Shown piece by piece: positions 56,854 to 64,000 of a DNA stretch of 64,000 nucleotides. Each line of letters opens with the position of its first letter. Position 1 is the stretch's first letter. Under the pieces are notes generated by a model. That model did no database searches. It saw only the letters and a program-made list of their open reading frames with translations, and was not told where the DNA came from. The position numbers and the translations under genes were made by a program. The DNA is from an uncultured bacterium (lineage in GTDB: Bacteria; Bacillota; Clostridia; Lachnospirales; Lachnospiraceae), in contig CANSLJ010000019.1 of the NCBI GenBank assembly GCA_947647735.1, positions 19,853-83,852 on the forward strand, in the 5' to 3' direction.

Positions 56854-56958
56854 CTTTCCTGTCTCCTTTTTTTAATTCCAGCCTTATCACATTTTATTCT
56901 ATTCTGCTTCCGGTTTTCCTTCTCAAAGCAGACGGCCTTCTTGTTCTGTACAGACTAT

Positions 56959-56987
56959 AGTTTAGTTAGACTTTCCCTATTTGTCAA
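56959..56987 (-). promoter_or_regulatory. Predicted promoter of acpP
   Basis: On the minus strand: -35 TTGACA (56987-56982), 17-bp spacer, -10 TAAACT (56964-56959). The -35 lies in the last codons of rsmI, so acpP can be transcribed apart from the upstream cluster. No match to the FapR palindrome was found. Confidence 0.7.
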
Positions 56988-57819
56988 GCATATACTGATA
57001 AATTTCCCGTTTGCTGACGCCTCTGTCCTTTGCCACCGATTTCATCGCCTCTTTTCGCTCCATGCCGGCGTCTTCATACCGTTTCATATGCTCCTCGATA
57101 CTGAGGCTCAGAAAGCCCTCCTGCTTCTCCTTCCTTTTCTGCAAAAGGCTTTTTCCCTCTATCACAAGGACATATTCGCCCCGGGGCTCCTCGCTCTCAT
57201 AAAAGGCGAGGGCTCCTTCCAGCGTCATCGGCATCACCGTCTCAAATTTCTTTGTCAGTTCCCGGCAGATCGTAATATTCCTCTCCCCCAGCGCCTCATA
57301 AAGCTCTTTTAAAGTGCTCGCCAGGTGATGCGGCGCTTCATACAGGATCATGGTCCTTGTCTCCTCCGCAAGAATTTCCAGGATCTCCGCCTTCTCCTTT
57401 TTCTCTGACGGCAAAAAACCCTCAAAACAAAAGCGCCTTGTGGAAAGCCCTGAGAGTGTCAGCGCCGTAATGCAGGCTGCCGCCCCCGGCAGGGAAGTTA
57501 CTGTGATCCCCTCTTTCTGACAGATATTCACAAGCACCTCCCCGGGATCAGAGATTGCCGGCGTCCCGGCATCCGTGATCAGGGCTATATTCAGTCCTTC
57601 TTTCATCTTCTGTACCAGCACCTGTGCCTTTTCCACTTTATTATATTCATGGTAGCTTGTCATAGATGTCTTAATCCCGAAATGATTCAGAAGTTTGATG
57701 CTGTTTCTCGTATCCTCCGCGGCGATCAGATCCACGGATGACAAAGTTTCTATCACGCGCGGTGTCATGTCCTTCAGGTTGCCGATGGGAGTGGCGCAGA
57801 GATATAATTTTCCGGACAT
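56977..57819 (-). CDS. rsmI: 16S rRNA 2'-O-ribose methyltransferase RsmI
   Basis: Methylates C1402 of 16S rRNA. 280 residues: LYLCATPIGNLKDMTPRVIETL at the start, AEDTRNS, the SAM-site loop ITDAGTPAISDPG, and ALTLSGLSTRRFCFEGFLP; the C-terminal segment (about 235-280) is the usual helical extension. 41 bp after trmN6 in a cluster conserved in Firmicutes. Confidence 0.96.
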   Translation of the reverse strand: MSGKLYLCATPIGNLKDMTPRVIETLSSVDLIAAEDTRNSIKLLNHFGIKTSMTSYHEYNKVEKAQVLVQKMKEGLNIALITDAGTPAISDPGEVLVNICQKEGITVTSLPGAAACITALTLSGLSTRRFCFEGFLPSEKKEKAEILEILAEETRTMILYEAPHHLASTLKELYEALGERNITICRELTKKFETVMPMTLEGALAFYESEEPRGEYVLVIEGKSLLQKRKEKQEGFLSLSIEEHMKRYEDAGMERKEAMKSVAKDRGVSKREIYQYMLDK

Positions 57820-57860
57820 ATTTGTAATTTCCCTTCCGCCCCTGACAGGGGCTGTGTCGT

Positions 57861-58604
57861 TTAATAGCCATATATATCGTATATCTCGTCCGTGTATACC
57901 CCGGGGCTCTGGTAGACGATAAGCGGCTTTTCTACGGTCATGCGGGGTTTTGCGCCCCGTATGGCTTCGATCAGGACCATGTTGGGTTCTTTGTCAACAT
58001 AGGGGTATACGAGCTGCATTCGTTTGGGTTCCAGCCTGCAGGCGTTCAGGGTCACCAGGATCTCCGCAAGGCGGAAGGGGCGGTGTACGAGATAGAAGCG
58101 GCCGCCCGGTTTCAGGAGTTTCGCAGTCATCCCGGCTATGTCCTGAAAGGTACAGCATACTTCGTGGCGGGCGATGGTTTTCGCCTGATTTGCATTCTGG
58201 AGGCCATGCTGCCCGATCATATAGGGCGGATTACAGGTTATCACGTCAAAAGAGGCCGTCTCAAACAACCTGTCGGCCTCTTTGATATCTCCGGTTATGA
58301 TCTCTATCTTTTCCTGCAGGGCGTTCAGCCTGACGCTGCGCCTCGCCATGTCCGCACTCTCTTCCTGAATCTCAAGCCCCCAGAGACGGGGGATTTCTGT
58401 CCTCGCCTCCATCAGAAGAGGCAGGATGCCGGTTCCCGTACCGATGTCCAGCAGGCGCTCTCCCCTCGCATCTTTTGCAAAACCGGCAAGGAGTACCGCA
58501 TCCATGCCAAAGCAGAAACGCCCTGTATCCTGGATGATGCGATAGCCGTTTCTTAGCAGATCATCCACCCGCTCTCCCGGCATGATCAGTCTATCTTCTT
58601 CCAT
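57861..58604 (-). CDS. tRNA1(Val) (adenine(37)-N6)-methyltransferase, TrmN6/YabB-like
   Basis: 247 residues, SAM-dependent N6-adenine methyltransferase. Motif I LLDIGTGTGILPLLM and catalytic motif IV CNPPY (TCNPPYM) are clear. In Bacillus the equivalent is YabB next to rsmI and ricT. The ATG at 58604 has AAAGGA 6-7 bases before; the ATG at 58622, which overlaps the ricT stop, has no ribosome site, so it is not used. Confidence 0.9.
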   Translation of the reverse strand: MEEDRLIMPGERVDDLLRNGYRIIQDTGRFCFGMDAVLLAGFAKDARGERLLDIGTGTGILPLLMEARTEIPRLWGLEIQEESADMARRSVRLNALQEKIEIITGDIKEADRLFETASFDVITCNPPYMIGQHGLQNANQAKTIARHEVCCTFQDIAGMTAKLLKPGGRFYLVHRPFRLAEILVTLNACRLEPKRMQLVYPYVDKEPNMVLIEAIRGAKPRMTVEKPLIVYQSPGVYTDEIYDIYGY

Positions 58605-58618
58605 AAACCTGTCCTTTA

Positions 58619-59539
58619 TCATTCGTCAAGCCCGGATAACTGTTCCTTCTTCTCTTTCTTTTCCAGTTTCTCCAGCTCTTTCAGTTCCTTTAATTCCTCT
58701 GATGAAGTATGGTCTTTTCTGTTTTTATGGCGTCTCTTAAAGCGGAGCTGTTCCACCTTGTACTCTCTGAGCTCCTTCTCATCATTCACCTCCACCAGTA
58801 CTTTCACCAGCTGGCGCAGGATGTTTACGCTGTGGACATCCCCTTTCAGACCGTCCTCTGTTGTGACATGATCGCCTACATTGGGCAGTTTCCTGTTTAG
58901 TTCCTCATAAATGTTTTCCTCGTTGTTAAGGCAGCACATCAGCCTGCCGCAGACACCGGAAATCTTGGTCGGATTCAGGGACAGATTCTGCTCCTTCGCC
59001 ATTTTAATGGAAACCGGCGCAAACTCCGACAGATAGGTATGACAGCAGAGGGGCCTGCCGCAGATACCGATGCCGCCTACGATCTTCGTCTCGTCCCTGA
59101 CACCGATCTGCCGCAGTTCGATCCTTGTCTTGAACACTGCCGCCAGATCCTTCACAAGTTCCCTGAAATCGATGCGTCCATCCGCCGTAAAATAGAACAA
59201 CACCTTATTATTATCGAAAGTATATTCCGCATCGATCAGCTTCATATCCAGATCATGTTTCTTTATCTTTTCCAGGCAGATCCGGAATGCTTCTTTCTCT
59301 TTCTTCCGGTTTGCCGCCTCTTGTTCAACATCCTTCTCTGTCGCCAGCCTCAGAACAGGTTTTAAAGGCTGCACTACTTTCGCATCCTCCACCTCTTTCG
59401 GTGGCAGCACCACCGTGCCGAACTCAATGCCTCTTGCCGTTTCCACGATCACATTGTCATTTCTTTTTATTTCAAATTCCAGGGGAGCAAAGTAATAAAT
59501 CTTGCCCGCTGTCCTGAAACGAACACCGATCACTTTCAT
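58619..59539 (-). CDS. ricT: RicT/YaaT (PSP1 family) regulatory iron-sulfur protein
   Basis: 306 residues. The PSP1 core has two Cys groups, GICGRPLCCHTYL and GVCGRLMCCLNNEENIYEEL, which in the Bacillus complex bind iron-sulfur clusters. With YlbF/YmcA it forms the Ric complex that promotes RNase Y maturation of mRNAs and affects sporulation. The C-terminal tail (about 265-306) is highly charged Lys/Glu. Between holB and trmN6. Confidence 0.93.
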   Translation of the reverse strand: MKVIGVRFRTAGKIYYFAPLEFEIKRNDNVIVETARGIEFGTVVLPPKEVEDAKVVQPLKPVLRLATEKDVEQEAANRKKEKEAFRICLEKIKKHDLDMKLIDAEYTFDNNKVLFYFTADGRIDFRELVKDLAAVFKTRIELRQIGVRDETKIVGGIGICGRPLCCHTYLSEFAPVSIKMAKEQNLSLNPTKISGVCGRLMCCLNNEENIYEELNRKLPNVGDHVTTEDGLKGDVHSVNILRQLVKVLVEVNDEKELREYKVEQLRFKRRHKNRKDHTSSEELKELKELEKLEKKEKKEQLSGLDE

Positions 59540-59560
59540 CTATCAACCTCACATTTTCCA

Positions 59561-60550
59561 TTAATTTTCCTGAATGGTGATAAACAGAAGTTCCATCACC
59601 AGTTCAAAGCTCACATTGGCGCGCAGCCTGCTCTTCGCGTTGTCCAATGCCTTTAGGATATTTTCAATCCCTTCATAAGCGCTCTTATCAGCCGCCTTTC
59701 TAATATACTGTATTTCTTCCCTGAAAATCAAGTGATTTGTATCATTTGTAGCCTTAAACAGAAGTACATCGCGATACCAGATGGAAAGTACGTCCAGATA
59801 TTCGTTCTCATTTATGCGATATTCCCTGATTCTTTTGACCGCCGCCATCATCTCATGCAATTCCATGCCGCGGATATTTTTTACCAGGCTCAACGCCTCA
59901 TTCCGGATATTCTCAAATTCCTCACTGGTGGCAAGCTGTTTTGCCTGTCCGATATTTCCTCTGGCAAAAGCGACACAGATGTCAGCTTTATAATCAGGAA
60001 CCATCAATTCCTTTTTCAGATATTCCTTTACCAGCTCATCCTGCACCGGCCGCATATGGAGCACCACACAGCGGCTCAGGATCGTCGGCAGAAGCTCCTC
60101 CAGATTCGTTGTCAATATTAAAAGCACTGCATAGGCAGGGGGCTCCTCCAGGGTCTTTAACAGGGCATTCTGTGCCTGAGGCGTCATCTTCTCCCCGTCC
60201 CCTATGATATAGATCTTATAGGGGCTGCTGTAAGGCTTGATCGCAATATCGCCATTGATCTGGGTGCGTACATCCTCCACGCCGATGGAATTCGGCTTCT
60301 CGTGGCTGACATAAATGATATCCGGATGATTCCCGGTCTGCGCCTGCTTGCAGGAATGACACTCCCCACAGGGCTCTGCTCCCTGTTTTTCGCACTGCAG
60401 GGTTGCCGCAAAGGTTTTCGCAATAAACTCCTTTCCGGAAAAACGCTCTCCCTGAATGATATAGGCGTGGGAAATCTTATTTTGTGAAATAGCATTCTGC
60501 AAATGCTCTTTTATATGCTCCTGTCCGATAATATCCTTGAAACTACGCAT
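59561..60550 (-). CDS. holB: DNA polymerase III subunit delta'
   Basis: 329 residues, clamp-loader subunit. P-loop region QGERFSGKEFIAKTFA (a degenerate Walker A, as is usual for delta'), four-Cys zinc site (C-x(8)-C-x2-C-x2-C from CEKQGAEPCGECHSC), and a sensor 1 segment LILTTNLEELLPTILSRC. Followed by ricT 21 bp later. Confidence 0.95.
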   Translation of the reverse strand: MRSFKDIIGQEHIKEHLQNAISQNKISHAYIIQGERFSGKEFIAKTFAATLQCEKQGAEPCGECHSCKQAQTGNHPDIIYVSHEKPNSIGVEDVRTQINGDIAIKPYSSPYKIYIIGDGEKMTPQAQNALLKTLEEPPAYAVLLILTTNLEELLPTILSRCVVLHMRPVQDELVKEYLKKELMVPDYKADICVAFARGNIGQAKQLATSEEFENIRNEALSLVKNIRGMELHEMMAAVKRIREYRINENEYLDVLSIWYRDVLLFKATNDTNHLIFREEIQYIRKAADKSAYEGIENILKALDNAKSRLRANVSFELVMELLFITIQEN

Positions 60551-60565
60551 GTTCTCACCTTCCCC

Positions 60566-61006
60566 CTATGTAAAAATATCCAAAAGCAGCCCTTCTATCT
60601 CTCCGATCTTGCTGAGGATCAGAAGATTATCCTTTTCATCCTTCATCAGCTCCTGTGCCAGTTCATCGAGATTCTGATCGATCAGCCTGATAATACCGTA
60701 TACGCGGTGCCGCCCCTTCCTGTCCAGAAAATTTTCTCTGGAAAAATTATGGGAACGGCTCACCACCTCATTCATAAATTCCTTGATCAGCCCCCGGTAA
60801 CGCTTCATATCCTTCACATCCCGGCGCTTCCCAAGGCGCTTTCCCTGCATTGTGATCTCTTCCATCAGCGCCGTCAGCCTTGCCTGCAGCTCCTGCTCCT
60901 CCACACGGCTCGCCAATGTAAATTTAAAGGTGCCGTCCGCCTGCGTTTTTTCCGCTGTCGGCGCCACTTGTGACACTTGTGTCAATTGATTTACTTTGAT
61001 GTCCAC
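60566..61006 (-). CDS. yaaR: YaaR family (DUF327) protein
   Basis: 146 residues, mostly helical. The segment [28 protein letters not shown] and [33 protein letters not shown] define the family; function is unknown. It sits directly upstream of holB, the conserved Firmicute position. Confidence 0.92.
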   Translation of the reverse strand: MDIKVNQLTQVSQVAPTAEKTQADGTFKFTLASRVEEQELQARLTALMEEITMQGKRLGKRRDVKDMKRYRGLIKEFMNEVVSRSHNFSRENFLDRKGRHRVYGIIRLIDQNLDELAQELMKDEKDNLLILSKIGEIEGLLLDIFT

Positions 61007-61062
61007 AACGCACCTCCTTCTTATTTATTCCTGTCGCCTCTCAATCCGTATCCACGGTCCGC

Positions 61063-61662
61063 TTAGACACTCTCCTTACATTTCTCTCTGATATACTCTG
61101 AGATCTCCGAAATACATCTCTCCAGATCGCGGTTCAAAAACCGCTTTTCTATTTCCGCCGCCGCAATTTTTTCCTCACTGAAATCCTGTACATCCGCAAG
61201 AAATCTCCTGCACATTTCCTCATATTGGGGGATATCCTGCATCCGTTCCCTGTCCAGCGCCCGCTGCAGCCTTTCTCCGTCATCCAGTTCAATAAACACC
61301 GGCACCATTTTTTCCTGCCCGAAGTATGCCCGGACTTTTTCATAGGATTCCAACGTCCCGATCATGAGATAATTTCTGTCCTCATGGAATGTTTTTTCTT
61401 CCACCACCGTAAAATAACGCCACATTCCCTGCACTGTATGGTACGTCCTGTCCTCGATCACTTTACCTTCCTGCTGCAATTTCTGAAAGCCCGCCTCATC
61501 CGTAAAATGATATTCCACGCCGTCTGTCTCTCCGGCGCGGATAGGGCGGGTTGTATAAAGTACCACTGTGTGGAACAAAAGCTCTCTCTGTTCCAGAAGC
61601 CTTTTATAAATGGTATCTTTCCCTGATGAACTTTTTCCCATAAGATAGACGATTTTTCCCAT
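61063..61662 (-). CDS. Guanylate kinase-like P-loop kinase
   Basis: 199 residues. The P-loop is GKSSSGKDT (residues about 9-17) and the GMP-binding type segment is YTTRPIRAGETDGVEYHF. Relative to true Gmk the P-loop differs (GKSSSGKDT in place of GPSGAGKS/T) and the lid region is short. In Bacillus this slot (between yaaO and yaaR) holds tmk. It may be a guanylate kinase paralogue with another nucleotide substrate. GAGG lies five bases before the ATG at 61662, so the longer ORF start at 61701 is not used. Confidence 0.82.
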   Translation of the reverse strand: MGKIVYLMGKSSSGKDTIYKRLLEQRELLFHTVVLYTTRPIRAGETDGVEYHFTDEAGFQKLQQEGKVIEDRTYHTVQGMWRYFTVVEEKTFHEDRNYLMIGTLESYEKVRAYFGQEKMVPVFIELDDGERLQRALDRERMQDIPQYEEMCRRFLADVQDFSEEKIAAAEIEKRFLNRDLERCISEISEYIREKCKESV

Positions 61663-61791
61663 AAAGCCCTCAAAATAACAGCTCTGGCTGTTCCTGTGCA
61701 TACTTGATTACAGTTTAACATACTTTCCATCTTAAAAGAAGGTCTATTACTGGAAATTTCCTGCATTTTGGACGCTTTTATTTTCCATTTT

Positions 61792-63276
61792 TCACCGCGC
61801 TTCCAAAACACACAGCCTTCCCTCATCCGAAATCCCGGTAAGATACTCTTCCCGTTCCCTTATATTTTTAATTTTAAAGATCAGTTCCCCGCTTATTATC
61901 TCACCGGGCACAAGAACAGGTATACCGGGCGGATAAAAATAAAGAAATCCCCCGCTAATCCTCCCAGCCGCCTCCTCCGGTGGAAGCCATTCCTTTTTTC
62001 TCTGCATCGCCTCATAAATACTCAGGCCCGAAGCAGCAGGTTCTATATGATAAATATCGTCCTTTTCCTTTTGTTCCTTTATCTCTGCGCTCCCGGAAAG
62101 CTCCTGGTCTGTCTCTTCCAGCGCTTTTATCAGCCGCTCCACCCCTTCACAGGTGTCCATCACCGTCAGGATTCCAAGCACATAGGCCGGCGCCGCCATT
62201 TCCATCTGTATATGATACCGATTCAGTAAGATCCGATACAGCTCCCACCCGTCCATGTCCGTTCCTTTCACGGAGATCACCAGTTTCCCGAAATCCCGGC
62301 CCGGTCCGGCAGGCAGGATCCGAATACGGGAAAATTTTGCCGCACTCGTATCTATCTGTTTTCTGAGCGCCAACAGCTTTTCATATGCCTCTTTTCCCTG
62401 CGCGGCAATAAAATCAATGCAGTGATCTATGCTCGCCATCAAAAGATAGGAGGGTGAACTGCTCTGATACATGGTCAAAAAGTCTTTCAGCCTGTCCCTG
62501 TCGACAAGCGTCCCCTGCACATGCAAAAGCGCAGTCTGCGTCAGAGCCGGCAATGTCTTGTGGACGCTGTTTATCACAATATCCGCTCCACACTCCAGCG
62601 CACTTTCCGGCGCTTCTTCCGATAACGCAAAATGAGCCCCGTGGGCCTCGTCCACAATAAGGGGGATGTGGAAAGCATGTACTTCCTCCGCTATTTTCCG
62701 GACATCCGATATGACCCCGTCATAAGTCGGCGAAGTGATCACAACACCGCAAAAGTCCTGTCTCCCCTCAAGATGTGCCCTGATCTGCTCCGCAGAAACC
62801 TCACCCTGAATACCAAAGCTCTCTATCGTCTCAGGCCACAGATATTCCGCCCGCAGCCGGTTCAGGGCGATTCCGTTATAGACTGACTTATGACAGTTCC
62901 TGGCGATAAGAAGCTTCTTTCCATCCTGCGCCACGGCAGAGACGGCGCTCAATATCCCTCCCGTACTGCCGTTTACCAGAAAGAAACTCTGTTCCGCATG
63001 ATAAACCCGGGCTGCCTTTTGCTGTAATGCAAGCAGCAGCCCCTTCGCATCATGAAGGTTATCAAAGCCTTCTATCTCTGTAATATCATATTGATACATC
63101 TCATCAACAGGATGCCGCTTATAGCAGGCCAACGCGTTTTCCTCATTCTTCGGATGCCGCTTATAGCAGCCCAACGCGTTTTCCTCATTCTTCGGAAAAC
63201 GCTTATGGCCGGGCATATGGAAGGGGTAATGATCAGAGGCACTGTAATCTGCTAATTCTTCCCATAAACTTTTCAC
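61792..63276 (-). CDS. Orn/Lys/Arg decarboxylase family PLP enzyme (SpeA/YaaO-like)
   Basis: 494 residues, fold-type I PLP enzyme. PFHMPGHKR starts the family, NGSTGGILSAV is the phosphate loop, DEAHGAHF the PLP-ring aspartate, and the lysine is in INSVHKTLPALTQTA. Substrate (arginine, lysine or ornithine) cannot be fixed. An in-frame 14-residue duplication lies at about 29-56. The start is taken as GTG at 63276, overlapping the HD gene stop as GTGA; the longer ORF from 63333 would overlap that gene by 61 bp. Confidence 0.88.
   Translation of the reverse strand: MKSLWEELADYSASDHYPFHMPGHKRFPKNEENALGCYKRHPKNEENALACYKRHPVDEMYQYDITEIEGFDNLHDAKGLLLALQQKAARVYHAEQSFFLVNGSTGGILSAVSAVAQDGKKLLIARNCHKSVYNGIALNRLRAEYLWPETIESFGIQGEVSAEQIRAHLEGRQDFCGVVITSPTYDGVISDVRKIAEEVHAFHIPLIVDEAHGAHFALSEEAPESALECGADIVINSVHKTLPALTQTALLHVQGTLVDRDRLKDFLTMYQSSSPSYLLMASIDHCIDFIAAQGKEAYEKLLALRKQIDTSAAKFSRIRILPAGPGRDFGKLVISVKGTDMDGWELYRILLNRYHIQMEMAAPAYVLGILTVMDTCEGVERLIKALEETDQELSGSAEIKEQKEKDDIYHIEPAASGLSIYEAMQRKKEWLPPEEAAGRISGGFLYFYPPGIPVLVPGEIISGELIFKIKNIREREEYLTGISDEGRLCVLEAR
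63109..63192. repeat. Two tandem 42-bp repeats inside the decarboxylase gene
   Basis: Units 63109-63150 and 63151-63192 are nearly identical, differing by two bases. Each encodes KNEENAL[GA]CYKRHP in frame, directly after the MPGHKR motif. A third degraded partial copy (CGGAAAACGCTTATGG) follows at 63193. Confidence 0.92.
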
Positions 63277-63818
63277 TTTTTCTTTTTTCTCCGATGTCCT
63301 TTTTGTAAATGTATGGTCTCCAAAAGCGAGCAATATTTATCCGCCGCCGTTACCACCCAGGCTTCCCTGCACATAGGCGGCTTTATCGTAAGCGGCCACA
63401 TATGCTTTATAATGATCTCTTTCTGCCTCTCTGTCAGCTCATATTCTCTTTCCGCGTTTTTTAACGCTCTGGCAGGATGATGAAAGCCATGCAGCCTGTG
63501 AGGATTCTCCTTATCAACTTTATGCCAGTCATAGAGGAAATAATCATGCAGCAACGCTCCCCTCACCAGATCCCTGCGGCTATGCTCAATTCCAAGTAAT
63601 TCTGCAAGTGCTACGCTTTGACGCGCGACCTGGATACTGTGCTCCTTTACAGATATCCTTCCATGCTGCATATTATTTTTACTGCTGTCAAAATTTTCAG
63701 AATGAAGGATATCCCACCCATAATGATTCAGTTCATTTTGTATTTTTTTCTGTTTTTCAAAAAATTTCCTGCGCCTTTCTCTTCTGTGCGCATTCAGGTA
63801 TGTTTTGATGCTTCCCAT
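63273..63818 (-). CDS. HD domain protein
   Basis: 181 residues. The HD metal-binding site is H at EHSIQVARQSVALAELLG and HD in GALLHDYFLYDW, with a further HH (GFHHPARALKNAE) and ADKYCSLLE. A phosphohydrolase of unknown substrate. The N-terminus is Lys/Arg-rich. ATG at 63818 with GAGA in front is used; a GTG at 63842 is the alternative. Its stop overlaps the decarboxylase start as GTGA. Confidence 0.85.
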   Translation of the reverse strand: MGSIKTYLNAHRRERRRKFFEKQKKIQNELNHYGWDILHSENFDSSKNNMQHGRISVKEHSIQVARQSVALAELLGIEHSRRDLVRGALLHDYFLYDWHKVDKENPHRLHGFHHPARALKNAEREYELTERQKEIIIKHMWPLTIKPPMCREAWVVTAADKYCSLLETIHLQKGHRRKKKK

Positions 63819-63889
63819 TTTATGTCTCTTTTCTTTTGACACTCTGTCTTTATTTTGAGCAGTGGAGAACAGCTCTGCTCCTCTGTATC

Positions 63890-63930
63890 AAAAAAGCCTA
63901 TAGATTCAACTTGCGTTGAATCCATAGACC
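63890..63930 (-). terminator. Terminator of tRNA-Phe
   Basis: GCCTATAGATTCAAC (63896-63910) pairs with the complementary arm 63915-63930 across a 4-base loop, followed on the minus strand by six T (63895-63890). It is 20 bp past the tRNA 3' end. Confidence 0.85.
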
Positions 63931-63949
63931 TTAATTTTCTAAAGATTAA

Positions 63950-64000
63950 TGCCCAGAACCGGAATCGAACCAGTGACACGAGGATTTTCAGTCCTCTGCT
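63950..64000 (-). tRNA. tRNA-Phe (anticodon GAA), 3' part; 5' part lies beyond the window
   Basis: On the minus strand the anticodon arm GAGGA-CTGAAAA-TCCTC gives anticodon GAA; a T loop with GGTTCGATTCC and the 3' acceptor strand TCTGGGC with discriminator A follow. CCA is not encoded. The D arm and 5' acceptor strand are cut off. Confidence 0.9.

Noticed and set aside
63109-63210. Possible CRISPR-like repeats
   Set aside because: The units are directly adjacent with no spacers, keep the reading frame of a PLP enzyme, and number only two; this is a coding tandem duplication.

Overview
The window looks like a chromosomal segment of a spore-forming member of the Clostridia, most likely Lachnospiraceae. 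The evidence is gene content (spmA/spmB, the yaaR-holB-ricT-trmN6-rsmI cluster, a Firmicute-type SRP RNA), strong purine-rich Shine-Dalgarno sites, sigma-A style promoters and moderate GC. This placement is inference from content, not from a database search. Most genes lie on the minus strand.

Layout. 1-4.9 kb: 3' part of galM, then recR, a YbaB/EbfC protein, dnaX and a PfkA-type phosphofructokinase, followed by tRNA-Ser(CGA) with its own promoter and terminator. 4.9-9.5 kb: a trehalose locus (treP EIIBCA, treC, divergent treR) with three near-identical operators. 9.5-17.4 kb: a DUF362 protein, a BlaR1/BlaI-like sensor-repressor pair, a large exported protein of unknown function, and a 135-bp inverted-repeat element. 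17.4-24.6 kb: a complete F-type ATP synthase operon (atpZ-I-B-E-F-H-A-G-D-C) whose c subunit has a sodium-binding signature. 24.7-29.7 kb: a DUF402 protein, tadA, a GT2-GtrA fusion, a polytopic membrane protein, the SRP RNA gene and a HigBA-type toxin-antitoxin pair.

29.7-45.4 kb: a glycan-use region. One minus-strand unit runs YesN-like regulator, sugar-binding lipoprotein, two permeases, YesM-like kinase, GH78 alpha-L-rhamnosidase; a divergent GH78-like gene lies beside it. No ABC ATPase is in that unit, but a MsmK/UgpC-type ATPase lies 4.4 kb away beside a CdaR-like regulator. 45.5-50.2 kb: metG, a membrane-anchored Mrr-like nuclease and a DUF885 protein.

50.2-54.4 kb: an AT-rich island with a VapBC-like pair and a 1020-residue SIR2-domain protein. 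It is bounded by 38-bp direct repeats (37/38 identical), and one repeat lies in the last codons of spmB. Removing one repeat plus the island restores a continuous spmB reading frame that ends three bases from the DUF885 gene. The best reading is that a small defence cargo inserted into the 3' end of spmB. This is the most interesting feature of the window.

54.3-64 kb: spmB/spmA, a ketose 3-epimerase, acpP, then a housekeeping cluster (rsmI, trmN6, ricT, holB, yaaR, a guanylate-kinase-like gene, an Orn/Lys/Arg decarboxylase-family gene, an HD protein) and the 3' half of tRNA-Phe. Several starts were moved from the longest ORF because a Shine-Dalgarno site, promoter or stop-start overlap favoured another codon; each case is noted.
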